DNA from: Bacteroidota bacterium
GTDB taxonomy: Bacteria > Bacteroidota > Bacteroidia > AKYH767-A > OLB10
Assembly: GCA_016713925.1 (NCBI GenBank)
Contig: JADJOH010000008.1
Location: 124,001-188,000, forward strand
Length of the DNA: 64,000 nucleotides
Reading direction: 5' to 3'
The position numbers and the translations under genes are program-made. The notes beneath the pieces were generated by a model. It did no database searches. It was not told where the DNA came from and saw only the letters and a program-made list of their open reading frames with translations. Below are positions 44,100-53,412 of the stretch, piece by piece (the stretch's first letter is position 1; each line of letters opens with the position of its first letter).

Positions 44100-45794
44100 T
44101 TAAGGCTTATAACTCCTGTTCAGGATCGCCTGATAGACATTTTGATCTTTCAATGCTTTTACCGCTAAAAGAATATCCGGATCATCATCAAAGCTGGTTT
44201 CAATACGGCCATTCTGATAATAATAGCGGGAGACGATTTCATTTTCCAGAAGTTCCTTTACTTCTTTCTTGTTCAGGCGAAGATCAGTGGCTTTATCGTG
44301 CGTAAGCAATGTTTTGACTTTTTCATACTCCGCCTTGATATGATCAAAATATTTTTCCTTCTCGGCTTTTTCTTTCAGCTCTGTCAATTTCTTTTCACTG
44401 TCAGTGATGTATTCATACTTCTTATCATTCTGCCAGGCAATGAACTCTTCGTATTCGGCATCTGAAATTTTAAAGTCGCGAGCGCCGGCAATGACAGGAT
44501 GCTTGATTTTATACAATGTAGCGAAATCAAAAAGGATGTAGTTGTTGATGAGCGACTGTGAGATGCTGCTGATGTCAGGTGTCTCGGTCGTATAGTCCGG
44601 ATTGACACCGCCACCGTCGTATACTTTTCTGCCGGCACGGGTTTTAAATTCAGAGATCAGCGAGTCGGGGACTTTGCCTACACTGCCATCCGGATTGCGG
44701 TGTGAGTAATCCAGGGCCTGTATGCATCGTCCACTCGGAATATAATATTTCGCAGTGGTGATTTTTAATTGGGTATTGTAGGTCAATGGTCGCGTGGTCT
44801 GTACAAGTCCTTTACCAAAAGTGCGTTGTCCGATGATAACGGCGCGATCCAAATCCTGTAATGCTCCGGAAACAATTTCTGCTGCTGATGCAGAACCGCT
44901 GTTGACCAACACGACCAATGGGGTTTTTGTATCTACCGCAGGATTCAGTGAACGGTACATCTTATCCCACTCTTTCACCTTGCCCTTGGTACTCACTACT
45001 TCTTGTCCCTTATCTACAAAAACATTGACAATGTTCACCGCTTCGTTGAGTAAGCCTCCGGGATTTCCGCGAAGGTCGAGGATGATGCCGGTAACATTTT
45101 TCTTCTGTACCAGATCTTCTACCGCACGTTTCATCTCCTGACCCGCATCATCTGTAAAACCTCCTAAACGGATATAGCCAAGATTATTACTCAGGGTACC
45201 GTAATAGGGAACACTGTTGATGGTAATCTCTTCGCGTGTCAGTGTTTTTGTAACTGGAGCAGATTCGCCCATACGCTCCACCGTTATAGTGATGGTCGTA
45301 TTCGGTGCGCCCTTTAACATCTTACTGATCTCATCGTATTTTTTCCCCGCCATCACTTTCCCGTCAATCGACCGTATGATGTCGCCCGCCTGCAAACCGT
45401 TTTTCTGTGCCGGAAAACCCTCGTAAGGATCGGTGATGATCACATTTTCATCCCGCTGTCCGATCAGGGCACCGATGCCACCATATTGCCCGGTAGTAAT
45501 GAAACGGTAATCATCCGCTTCTGCTTCGGGAATGAACTGCGTATACGGATCCAGACTCTCCAGCATGGAGTTAATGCCCTCCTCCACCAGCAACTTGGGA
45601 TCAGTGGGATCTACATAGTAAATGGTGAGCTCGCGCAGTATGGTGGTGAAGATGTCAAGGTTGCGTGATAACTCAAAGTAATTATCATCCGGACTTCTGA
45701 ACGAGAAAATGCCAAGACCGGTGGCGAGTGCCATGATCCAAAGGGTAGCCGCCTTACCAAAGCGACGAAAGTAGTGAGTCAGTTTATATTTCAT
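44100..45794 (-). CDS. S41 family carboxy-terminal processing protease
   Basis: 564 residues. N-terminal membrane anchor or signal (about 13-32), PDZ domain (about 102-185; GIGALIG, GLQAGDIIRSIDG) and the S41 catalytic core (about 195-400) with Ser303 in NSGSASAAEIVSG and Lys328 in TFGKGLVQ, the Ser-Lys dyad. It acts in the periplasm on C-terminal ends of envelope proteins. It is the last gene of the rnpA-yidD group, with 10 bp to yidD. Confidence 0.93.
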   Translation of the reverse strand: MKYKLTHYFRRFGKAATLWIMALATGLGIFSFRSPDDNYFELSRNLDIFTTILRELTIYYVDPTDPKLLVEEGINSMLESLDPYTQFIPEAEADDYRFITTGQYGGIGALIGQRDENVIITDPYEGFPAQKNGLQAGDIIRSIDGKVMAGKKYDEISKMLKGAPNTTITITVERMGESAPVTKTLTREEITINSVPYYGTLSNNLGYIRLGGFTDDAGQEMKRAVEDLVQKKNVTGIILDLRGNPGGLLNEAVNIVNVFVDKGQEVVSTKGKVKEWDKMYRSLNPAVDTKTPLVVLVNSGSASAAEIVSGALQDLDRAVIIGQRTFGKGLVQTTRPLTYNTQLKITTAKYYIPSGRCIQALDYSHRNPDGSVGKVPDSLISEFKTRAGRKVYDGGGVNPDYTTETPDISSISQSLINNYILFDFATLYKIKHPVIAGARDFKISDAEYEEFIAWQNDKKYEYITDSEKKLTELKEKAEKEKYFDHIKAEYEKVKTLLTHDKATDLRLNKKEVKELLENEIVSRYYYQNGRIETSFDDDPDILLAVKALKDQNVYQAILNRSYKP

Positions 45795-45804
45795 ATTTTA
45801 ATTT

Positions 45805-46026
45805 TCAGGGAACAGGATCATACCCATGTCCGCCCCAGGGATTACAGGAGAGGATTCTCTTTAGGGTGAGCCAACCGCCTTTAAAGGGTCCGTGTTTTTG
45901 AATGGCTTCAATGCCATATTGCGAACAGGTGGGATTATAACGGCAGGCAGCTCCGAGATAGGGTGAGATCGCATTTTTATATAAGCTGATCAGGGCAATC
46001 ATAAATTTACTGAGCAGCTTTTTCAT
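45805..46026 (-). CDS. yidD: Membrane protein insertion efficiency factor YidD
   Basis: 73 residues with the complete family signature: YKNAISPYLGAACRYNPTCSQYGIEAI, then GGWLTLKRILSCNPWGGHGYDPVP, including the three conserved Cys. It has an amphipathic N-terminal helix and helps YidC insert membrane proteins. It overlaps rnpA by 20 bp, the usual arrangement. Confidence 0.97.
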   Translation of the reverse strand: MKKLLSKFMIALISLYKNAISPYLGAACRYNPTCSQYGIEAIQKHGPFKGGWLTLKRILSCNPWGGHGYDPVP

Positions 46027-46417
46027 GGGTAAGAATTAGTCGATTCAAAAGTAGAATAATTTTCTCTTCAGTAACGCTATACACGGCGGGGGTATTGCTT
46101 TGAGCAATCAACAGGAGGGCGAAACTTTTCTGCTCCTTCCGGCACCAGTCCACCAAGGCATGTTTGTTCTTCCTGTACCCTTCCCGCATCAATCGCTTGG
46201 AACGGTTGCGGTCATGCGCCAGCTTCATCCTTCGCTTGGGGGCACTGAAAGCGATCTTTACGGGATAAATGGTGTCAAATTCAACTTCTTTAAACACCAG
46301 ACGGAAAGGAGCAGCAACCAACGCCTTTCCCTCTTCAAATAAGGAATCCAATAGCTTCCGGCTCTTCAGGCGTTCGTTGGCCGAAAGGGTGTTTTTGGGA
46401 GCGGGTGTAGTTGACAT
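46007..46417 (-). CDS. rnpA: Ribonuclease P protein component
   Basis: 136 residues. Conserved blocks are NERLKSRKLLDSLFEEG at the start, KIAFSAPKRRMKLAHDRNRSKRLMREGYR in the middle (the RNR motif that binds RNase P RNA), and a C-terminal helix. It processes the 5' ends of tRNA precursors together with the RNA subunit, which is not in this window. rpmH is not adjacent; hemD lies 8 bp upstream. Confidence 0.95.
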   Translation of the reverse strand: MSTTPAPKNTLSANERLKSRKLLDSLFEEGKALVAAPFRLVFKEVEFDTIYPVKIAFSAPKRRMKLAHDRNRSKRLMREGYRKNKHALVDWCRKEQKSFALLLIAQSNTPAVYSVTEEKIILLLNRLILTHEKAAQ

Positions 46418-46425
46418 TGAGGCGA

Positions 46426-47226
46426 TTAAGGAGTATCAGCTCTCCCGGAAGAGAAACGTAGCCCCATAAAATTAACAGAAGAGGGATTACTTATTCTTTT
46501 GATGTAATTCTCTATGCTCATGGTCATAGATGGCGCCTCCGGAACAGGTGCCTGAATATCAAGTCGAAGTCCGGCTTCCACCACGGCCTGCGATGTTTGT
46601 GAACCGAAAGCGGCAATGAGCGTGGTATTCTGCTTAAAATCAGGGAAATTCTTAAACAAGGAGGTGACTCCGGCCGGACTAAAAAACACGAGCATATCGT
46701 ATTTCACATCTGCCAGATCGCTGAGATCAGAACAAACCGTTTTATAGATGATGGCTTTGGAAAAGTTAATTCCCTGTGTGCTAAGAACATCGGCTATCTC
46801 CTGCTTGGCAATGTCCGAACAGGGAAGCAGAAAATTTTCCTTTTTATGTTTCTTTAAGACTTCCAGAAGGTCATTCATGTTTTGCTTTCCGGCGAAAATT
46901 TTACGCTTGCGGAAAGTGATGTACTTCTGCAGATAAAAAGCCGTGGACTCTGAAATACAGAAGTACTTCAGCTCTTCCATATTTGTAATTCGCATCTCGT
47001 TACAAATACGAAAAAAATGATCGGCCGCGTGACGGCTAGTTAGAATAACAGCAGTGTGATCAGGAATATTGATCCTGTCTTTTCTAAAGTCTTTGGCAGG
47101 AATTCCCTCGATATGGATAAAGGCCCTGAAGTCAATTTTCAGGCTGTACTTTTTCGCTAGATCGTAATAGGGAGACTTCTCTGACTCTGGCTTCGGCTGT
47201 GTAACTAGTATGGATTTTACTTTCAA
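46426..47226 (-). CDS. hemD: Uroporphyrinogen-III synthase
   Basis: 266 residues, starting at a TTG; the conserved start KVKSILVTQPKPESEKSPYYDLAKKY supports this start. Two alpha/beta domains; visible family elements are VILTSRHAADHFFRI and VFFSPAGVTSLFKNFPDF. It cyclises hydroxymethylbilane to uroporphyrinogen III in haem synthesis. It sits between DUF4271 and rnpA, a usual order for the phylum. Confidence 0.9.
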   Translation of the reverse strand: MKVKSILVTQPKPESEKSPYYDLAKKYSLKIDFRAFIHIEGIPAKDFRKDRINIPDHTAVILTSRHAADHFFRICNEMRITNMEELKYFCISESTAFYLQKYITFRKRKIFAGKQNMNDLLEVLKKHKKENFLLPCSDIAKQEIADVLSTQGINFSKAIIYKTVCSDLSDLADVKYDMLVFFSPAGVTSLFKNFPDFKQNTTLIAAFGSQTSQAVVEAGLRLDIQAPVPEAPSMTMSIENYIKRISNPSSVNFMGLRFSSGRADTP

Positions 47227-47277
47227 GGGCTAAGTTGGGATATGGTAATTTCCAAACAGTTTTTCGATCCTGCATCG

Positions 47278-48165
47278 CTACAGAGTAGCCGCCTTCCAAA
47301 TGATCAGAAGGGGTGCTATTTCGAAAGCGCAAAGGTATAAAAACAAATAAAACAGTGAGAAGCCCGGAATGCCTGTCCAGATTAACACCGCTCTGACGAT
47401 CCTGTACAGGAATAGCAGGCCGATAACAGCAATGGAAATGACGACTACAATCTCCCTGATAATCCCCGGTGAATAGGCTAGTAATATATTGACAGGCAAT
47501 AGTAAAAGCCCTATCATCATGACCATCAGGAAGACATTAAAAATGTAAATGGCCACCGATCTTTCCTGATCAAAGATGACACTCAGAAAGCGCAGAAAGA
47601 TCATTTTTATGGAATAAGCAGCGGCTATCGCCACGGAAAACATGACGAAACGGAGGAGTCCGCCATCCAAAATACCTGTATCCCAGTTAAAAATCACGCT
47701 CAACTGGTAGACGAATAAACCCATGAGCAGGTAAGAAATAATGGAAAGCACCAGCGAGGCGCGTTGCAGCAAGACACTCTCATCCCTCACAATCTGGTTA
47801 GTGGTGGTGGTGTTAAAGAAGGCTGAAAAAAGTTGCCGGAAGATGCGATAGTAGAAAAAACGGAACCAGGTGAAAAGGGAGAGTAGAATGAGCAATGAAA
47901 TCGTGAACCAGTCGCCCATGTTCGGCACAATGGGTTGGGCCTTCGATTGCCTGACCTGTAAGAGATGTCCTTTGAAGATGCCCGGGCCTTCGAGCGATTG
48001 AGAGTTAATCGTGATCGTGTCAGAGGATGTGGTTCCGGAGATTTCTTCTTCTTCCTCATCTAAAAAGCGAAAAGTGGAGGGTTTTTCCTGCACAGGAGAC
48101 GCGGCAACACTGCTGTCGGCAAGTGCTGTTGTTGGTGTTGAAGTGTCCTGTGGAGTGACTGACAT
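47278..48165 (-). CDS. DUF4271 membrane protein
   Basis: 295 residues. The N-terminal cytosolic-looking part (1-95) is rich in Ser, Thr and Glu. About 6-7 membrane helices follow (about 98-285). DUF4271 proteins lie beside hemD throughout Bacteroidota; function unknown. The 51-bp gap to hemD suggests one operon. Confidence 0.88.
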   Translation of the reverse strand: MSVTPQDTSTPTTALADSSVAASPVQEKPSTFRFLDEEEEEISGTTSSDTITINSQSLEGPGIFKGHLLQVRQSKAQPIVPNMGDWFTISLLILLSLFTWFRFFYYRIFRQLFSAFFNTTTTNQIVRDESVLLQRASLVLSIISYLLMGLFVYQLSVIFNWDTGILDGGLLRFVMFSVAIAAAYSIKMIFLRFLSVIFDQERSVAIYIFNVFLMVMMIGLLLLPVNILLAYSPGIIREIVVVISIAVIGLLFLYRIVRAVLIWTGIPGFSLFYLFLYLCAFEIAPLLIIWKAATL

Positions 48166-48187
48166 TTTTTCGATGGCGCTTTCGATG

Positions 48188-48195
48188 CAAATTTA
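48188..48195 (-). promoter_or_regulatory. -7 element of the DUF4271-hemD-rnpA operon
   Basis: On the minus strand this reads TAAATTTG (TAnnTTTG), 22 bases before the start codon at 48165. It would drive the whole operon down to the S41 protease. Confidence 0.5.
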
Positions 48196-48277
48196 GTAAA
48201 TAGGGTCTCGTCATTACTCATCTCGTCTGCGACGATTTGAATCTGACGAGATGGGGAGGAGACTGCTTGTTTGTGCC

Positions 48278-48841
48278 TTATTTACTTTTTTTGACGTAGG
48301 GAATGTAATCACAACTCAGATCAATTTTGATGTTTTCGGCTATGCTCTTCGTTACAATTTTCGGGATATCGATGTTGTAGTCTTTCAAGGCAATGGTAAA
48401 ACTTACCTCGAGGCGGATTGTACCTTCTTTGATAGTGATTTTTCCGGTTTCAGAAATAGCCTTTGTCACACCATGCAGATTAAAGTCGCCGCTGGCGGTA
48501 ACTTGCATCACCGTATCCACAGTCCAGTTGAGCGTGTCAATGACTTTTCCTTTGAAAGTTGAAGTGGGATAGCGTTCACTTTCCACATAATTTTCATTGA
48601 AATGTTCCTCCATCAAGGCTTTCTTAAACTTAAAAGTACGAACAGGAACAGTGAAGATGATGTCGTTATTGCTTGTGTTTAAAACCGAGGACATACTTTC
48701 GGTATGCGCATCGATGTTTTCTACAGGTGTCTCAGAGAAGAAACTGACTTTGCCTCCGGTGGCAATATAAACATGTTGTGCATTGACCGGTGCAGAGATA
48801 CACAGGATAAGCAAGAGTAATGCGGGAAGGAACATTTTCAT
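48278..48841 (-). CDS. YceI-family periplasmic protein
   Basis: 187 residues from the ATG at 48841, giving signal peptide MKMFLPALLLLILCISAPVNAQ-like (about 1-21). The lipocalin-like YceI barrel shows KVSFFSETPVENIDAHTESM, SERYPTSTFKGKV, GDFNLHGVTKAI and SCDYIPYVKKS at the end. It binds isoprenoid-like lipids in other bacteria. The longer start (48880) would spoil the signal peptide. Confidence 0.9.
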   Translation of the reverse strand: MKMFLPALLLLILCISAPVNAQHVYIATGGKVSFFSETPVENIDAHTESMSSVLNTSNNDIIFTVPVRTFKFKKALMEEHFNENYVESERYPTSTFKGKVIDTLNWTVDTVMQVTASGDFNLHGVTKAISETGKITIKEGTIRLEVSFTIALKDYNIDIPKIVTKSIAENIKIDLSCDYIPYVKKSK

Positions 48842-48990
48842 AGGAACAAATATGTTGAATACCGGGAATGGTATAAGCAAGACCTTAACTTACTTATTCA
48901 GTCACTATTAACAATGGCCACTTCTGTTTCTAATATGAACAGTGATTGGAGTCTCTCTTGATATACTTTTTTAATGACCGGGGAGAAAGG

Positions 48991-49716
48991 CTATATCCAC
49001 CCTTTCACTTTGTACCACATTAATCCCGCCAGTTCCCGGTAACAAATCACCTGATAACGGAGATGGTTCCAGAATTGATAACGCAATTGAACGCTGCCAC
49101 CTACTTCCGGTAAAGGCATGGTGTTTCCTCCCAGTTGCCCGTCTTTATAATCCAGATCCACCGGACCGGAGGCATTGAAAGTAGACTCTCCGCCCACCTG
49201 TTTAAAGCCCATCTTCCGGAATGTAAGAACAGCGCGCCGCATATGTTCCGGTGCGGTGATGATGAGGCAGCCTTTGTTGGGCGCATCCGGAGCAATCTGA
49301 ATCACTTCCATCGCTTCCTGACGGGTATTTCTTCCTTTAATTTCCAATAGAATGGCCGTGCTATCCACCCCGCGCAACACCAGATCATTTCTGATGGCCC
49401 ATGCATCACTGAATTCCGGTCGCACACAAACAGCAGAGGGTTGAGTAATGATCACTGTTGCCTGCGGATAGGTATGCCATGATCGCGCAGCATACCAGGA
49501 CCGCATGAGGGAAGATTCACTCGGGTGACCTGCTCCTCCCATGATGATAATATACTCCGGCTTGAATTTATAGTCGCTGACACTTGTCCCCAGCCAATGA
49601 TAAATCCAAAAAGGTCCTGTCGTGAATGAAAAGAGAACAACCAGCATTAAAAATACAGAGAAAGTATAAAAGAGAATTTTGGTTGCTAAAAGTATATACG
49701 AGAGCAGTTTTTTCAT
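48991..49716 (-). CDS. YdcF/SanA-family (DUF218) membrane protein
   Basis: 241 residues from the ATG at 49716, chosen because a -7 element lies just before it. An N-terminal helix (about 5-28) is followed by the DUF218 domain (about 45-210): EYIIIMGGAGHPSESSLMRSWYAA, IKGRNTRQEAMEVIQ and GCLIITAPEHMRRAVLTFRKMGF. Related proteins (ElyC, SanA) affect peptidoglycan and envelope barrier. Longer starts at 49743 and 49776 are possible. Confidence 0.85.
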   Translation of the reverse strand: MKKLLSYILLATKILFYTFSVFLMLVVLFSFTTGPFWIYHWLGTSVSDYKFKPEYIIIMGGAGHPSESSLMRSWYAARSWHTYPQATVIITQPSAVCVRPEFSDAWAIRNDLVLRGVDSTAILLEIKGRNTRQEAMEVIQIAPDAPNKGCLIITAPEHMRRAVLTFRKMGFKQVGGESTFNASGPVDLDYKDGQLGGNTMPLPEVGGSVQLRYQFWNHLRYQVICYRELAGLMWYKVKGWI

Positions 49717-49721
49717 AAGAT

Positions 49722-49729
49722 CAAAATTA
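49722..49729 (-). promoter_or_regulatory. -7 element directly before the DUF218 gene
   Basis: Minus-strand TAATTTTG (TAnnTTTG) ends 5 bases before the ATG at 49716, another case of a probably leaderless mRNA. Confidence 0.45.
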
Positions 49730-49911
49730 TTCTTTGTATTCATCAGAATAATCCCACGCGGAGATTTTTTCAACAAACGGAGATGGAAATGTATTGGACC
49801 CGAAACCCAATTTTACCTGAAGGGCAATTACCTAAATGGGGGAACGTTCTGTAGATAAAGTAGAAGAAATTTTTTCTATAACAATTGAAATACGATTAAC
49901 TTCGCCCTCCT

Positions 49912-51768
49912 ATGCGTACCTCTGTCCTCTTTGCAGTAACATGCCTCGCACTATTGATAAATTATAGCTGCAACACCTCTGATAAAACCCCCGAAAATAT
50001 GCCAGCCAAGGATCACCATTCTTTTGCCCATCCCGAAGAAGCCATAGTGCGCCATTTGGATTTAAATCTCCAGGTGGATTTTAAAGCGCAGCAACTGTCG
50101 GGTACCGCTACCCTACATATCGATAATCTGACAAAGGGCGATAAGCTGCATCTCGATACCCGTGACCTGCGCATTGATTCCATCTTGCTGGATGATGGCA
50201 GTGTGGCGAAGTATGATCTGATGCCTGCCGTTCCTTTTCTGGGAAGTGAGCTGATCGTTCACATAAAACCGAATACGAAGAAAGTCAAGATTACATATAC
50301 CACTTCTCCGCAGGCAGCAGCATTGCAATGGCTGACCCCTGAACAAACTGCAGGAGGAAAGCAACCGTTTCTTTTTACACAAAGTCAGGCGATCCTGGCC
50401 CGTACATGGATTCCGCTGCAGGACTCTCCTGGAATTCGATTTACCTATAAAGCAGAAATCAGTTGTCCGCCCGGCTTGATGGCGCTCATGAGTGCAGAAA
50501 ATGACACTATCGTACATCCTGATGGCATTTATAAATTCAATATGCCACAGGCGATTCCTTCTTATCTGATGGCACTCGCTGTAGGGGATCTGAAGTTTAG
50601 CGCCTACGATAACAGAAGCGGTGTTTTCGCAGAACCGGTAACGTTAGATAAGGCAACCTATGAATTTGTTGACCTTCCGAAGATGATTAAGACGGCTGAA
50701 GAATTATATGGTCCTTATGCCTGGGGAAGATATGATGTGCTGGTATTGCCTCCGAGTTTTCCTTTTGGAGGAATGGAGAATCCGCGTCTGACTTTCGCGA
50801 CACCCACTATCATCGCCGGCGACCGTTCGCTGGTAGCCTTGATAGCGCATGAGCTGGCACATAGCTGGAGTGGCAACCTGGTGACGAATGCTACCTGGAA
50901 CGACTTCTGGCTCAATGAAGGTTTTACCGTTTACTTCGAGGCCAGAATTATGGAGAAGCTTTATGGAAAAGATTATGAAGACATGGCGACAGTCCTTGCC
51001 GAAGGAGAGTTGCGCAAAACTGTGGCCGCCTTGGGTGAAGATAATCCCGACACCCGCCTCTATTTAAATCTCGAAGGCCGCGACCCTGATGATGGCATGA
51101 GCGACATCGCCTATGAGAAGGGTAGATTTTTTCTCCTGAATATTGAAAGAGCGGTAGGGCGTGAACGTTGGGATACCTTTCTGAAGCAGTATTTTGCCGA
51201 GCATGCCTTTCAGAGCATTACGACGGAGCAGTTCCTGAAGTACCTGGAAGAAAATCTGATTGAAGGCGACGGAAAATTACGCAATACAAAGATCCGCGAT
51301 TCCAAATGGGTTTTTGGTACAGGCCTGCCCGATAGTTTTCCGAAAGTGCATTCTGTAGAATTGGAAAAGGTAAAAGCATTGGCCATTGAATTTGTAGAGG
51401 GCAGAACCATCGCTCCTCCCGGAAATTGGACGACACATCATTGGGTTTATTTTCTTCGCCAGCTCCCGCAGCAATTATCGCTTCCGCAGATGGCACAACT
51501 CGATCAGCAATTTCATTTCACGGAAAGTGGAAACAGTGAGATCCTTTGTCAGTGGCTGGAATTATGTATTCGCAGCAATTATACGGCGGCGGATACTTCA
51601 CTGGAGAAGTTTCTAACGTCGGTGGGTCGCCGAAAATTTCTTAAACCGCTGTATGCCGCACTCATTGAAACTCCGGCCGGCAAGGAAAAAGCAAAGGCCA
51701 TCTATGCCAAAGCACGCCCGGGCTATCACTCCGTCTCTTCGGGAACGATTGATGAGATGCTTCAATAG
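49912..51768 (+). CDS. M1-family metallopeptidase lipoprotein (leukotriene A4 hydrolase-like)
   Basis: 618 residues with a lipobox LINYSC (Cys20). N-terminal beta-saddle domain, then the catalytic domain with the exopeptidase motif GGMEN at 286-290, zinc ligands HELAH at 313-317 and Glu336 in NEGF, and a helical C-terminal domain of the LTA4H type (about 475-618). It removes N-terminal residues from peptides, here at the outer-membrane periplasmic face or surface. It is monocistronic. Confidence 0.93.
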   Translation: MRTSVLFAVTCLALLINYSCNTSDKTPENMPAKDHHSFAHPEEAIVRHLDLNLQVDFKAQQLSGTATLHIDNLTKGDKLHLDTRDLRIDSILLDDGSVAKYDLMPAVPFLGSELIVHIKPNTKKVKITYTTSPQAAALQWLTPEQTAGGKQPFLFTQSQAILARTWIPLQDSPGIRFTYKAEISCPPGLMALMSAENDTIVHPDGIYKFNMPQAIPSYLMALAVGDLKFSAYDNRSGVFAEPVTLDKATYEFVDLPKMIKTAEELYGPYAWGRYDVLVLPPSFPFGGMENPRLTFATPTIIAGDRSLVALIAHELAHSWSGNLVTNATWNDFWLNEGFTVYFEARIMEKLYGKDYEDMATVLAEGELRKTVAALGEDNPDTRLYLNLEGRDPDDGMSDIAYEKGRFFLLNIERAVGRERWDTFLKQYFAEHAFQSITTEQFLKYLEENLIEGDGKLRNTKIRDSKWVFGTGLPDSFPKVHSVELEKVKALAIEFVEGRTIAPPGNWTTHHWVYFLRQLPQQLSLPQMAQLDQQFHFTESGNSEILCQWLELCIRSNYTAADTSLEKFLTSVGRRKFLKPLYAALIETPAGKEKAKAIYAKARPGYHSVSSGTIDEMLQ

Positions 51769-52232
51769 TGAATTCACGATTTAGATTCATTTCTGAAATT
51801 GAAATTCCAGCTCGTATGCCGGGCGAGATGTTCTTCGCATTTTATGACTGATAATTTTTTAATAAAATTTTTCATTCCCAACCTGCCTGAGCTGGCGATC
51901 GCTTAATTAACAGTGACCTGTTTAAAAGTACAGGCAGTTGGTAATGTATTCCGTAAGTTATGCCCATACTTTCGTCACCAGCAATACCGCTCAGCGCCGT
52001 AACGCTCTTTTTCATTCAACACTTGCTGACCAATTTTAGCCGGATCAACAGAACCCTACGAACGGCAACTAAAAAAACAGCGAGATGTATATGATCCACA
52101 CTTGTGCCCCGGCGCATTTCAACCCATTATCTTCAGGATAGTACCCCACCGATTCGTCGGTCCAGCATTATTTCTATTCACATCATCACGCCGCTACTGC
52201 GGAGTAAAAATCTATTGCCTAATAAATCGGAT
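51769..52232. other. Non-coding stretch
   Basis: 464 bp without a convincing gene. One GCGATCGC site at 51895-51902. No terminator with a T run and no known RNA. A short CTGT...ACAG stem at about 51917 is too weak to name. Confidence 0.5.
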
Positions 52233-53097
52233 ATGCCTAACCGTTATATATCAACATGCATCTTCTTCCTTTTATCACTGCAATGCGCAGGGAAGGGCGA
52301 TTCATTGTTGACAAAAACCCGGCTGGTGCGATTGGATCTGAGCGGCAGTTATACCACCGAAAAATCATGGTGGAACGATCGGCAAAGTTTTGTAGTGGTG
52401 AAAGGCCTGGCAGAGTCCAGATGGAGGACCACCTATGCTTCGGGCTGGAAAAGAAATCACTATGTATACAGTCAGGTAGGCTATACCATCTTCACCGACT
52501 CCTTCACCACGAAGAGTGCCGATGCCTTTTAAAATTCAGTTGCGATGGATGGAGAAAGGGAAGAGAAAACTAACACATACCTATTCCATCAACATGCAAT
52601 CGCAATGGCTCAACAGCTGGTACAATTACGGTGATCATCAGGAGTGGAGAGGAGGATTTATGAACCCCGCCTTTCTGGAAGTGGGATACAGTTTCACATG
52701 GGAATTTTTAAGCAACAGTAATCTGATGCTCACACCGGCAACATTGCAGGTAAATGTACAACCCAAAAAAATGCAGTTGAGTCATCTCAGTGATAGTCCA
52801 CTATTGACCTCTCGACATAGTCATATCTATTCCCGCTACGGCTTCAGCGGTTACCTCACCATCGATGAAAGTTTTTACAAGGAGCTGATTCTGTTACAGC
52901 ATCAATCGCATCTCTTCTTCAATGCACTTACGGCAAAGCATATTCAATTTGATATCACCAACAGGGTTTGTATCCGCTTTTTAAAATATCTGCAATTACG
53001 ATTGGAAACAAGCCTGATGTATTTCCCCGACCAAAGTCTGCAACTACAGTACAGGCAGGAAGTGTTACTGGGGATCTTCTACGAACACCGGAAATGA
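52233..53097 (+). pseudogene. Exported outer-membrane-like protein, frameshifted
   Basis: The ATG at 52233 gives a signal peptide (CIFFLLSLQCAGKGDS region). The first part (to about 52533) has LDLSGSYTTEKSWW and SGWKRNHYVYSQVGYTIF, and stops with TAA. The rest follows in another frame to 53097, with YSINMQSQWLNSWYNYGDHQ and LEVGYSFTWEFLSNSNLMLTP, alternating strands ending in aromatic residues as in a beta-barrel or DUF3078-like protein. Removing one T from the TTTT at about 52528-52531 joins the two. Real lesion or base-calling error cannot be told apart. Confidence 0.65.
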
Positions 53098-53190
53098 CGC
53101 GCTACACTTTTTCAAAGCCATTTTATTCTGCGCTTTCAACGTCATTGGTTTTTCTCAAAATCCTTTTCGAAGATCCCCGTACCTGCTGGT
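53094..53190 (+). pseudogene. Start of a truncated gene (signal peptide only)
   Basis: The ATG overlaps the previous stop (ATGA). With one extra T in the TTTTT run near 53110 the frame reads a good signal peptide, MTRYTFFKAILFCAFNVI-GFSQ, then NPFRRSPYLL before running into short tandem repeats and the Y1 transposase region. I infer a second gene of the same operon cut off by that insertion. Confidence 0.35.
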
Positions 53191-53194
53191 GGTT

Positions 53195-53227
53195 GTATAC
53201 AGTGGATATACAGTGGATATACAGTGG
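53195..53227. repeat. Three 11-bp tandem repeats
   Basis: ATATACAGTGG three times (first copy begins GT). It marks the junction between the truncated gene and the repeat/transposase region. Confidence 0.75.
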
Positions 53228-53291
53228 TGATAGAGGGGAGATGCAATGGAGGTGTGGTGTAGGTGCAGGAAGTACTGTTGAGGTGCGGTGC

Positions 53292-53382
53292 GAACCCTGA
53301 AGGGGTTCAACATCCCTAACGCCGGGTGAAACCCGGGGTTAGGGGGCACCCACCGCCAACAACCCCAACGGGGTTGAACATC
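53292..53382. repeat. REP-like hairpins upstream of the Y1 transposase
   Basis: Three palindromes: GAACCCTGAAGGGGTTC (53292-53308), CCGGGTGAAACCCGG (53322-53336) and AACCCCAACGGGGTT (53361-53375). The last is the reverse-complement form of the palindrome in the array downstream of the gene. Confidence 0.8.
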
Positions 53383-53412
53383 GAAAAAGCAATATCTAAC
53401 CAATAAACACCA

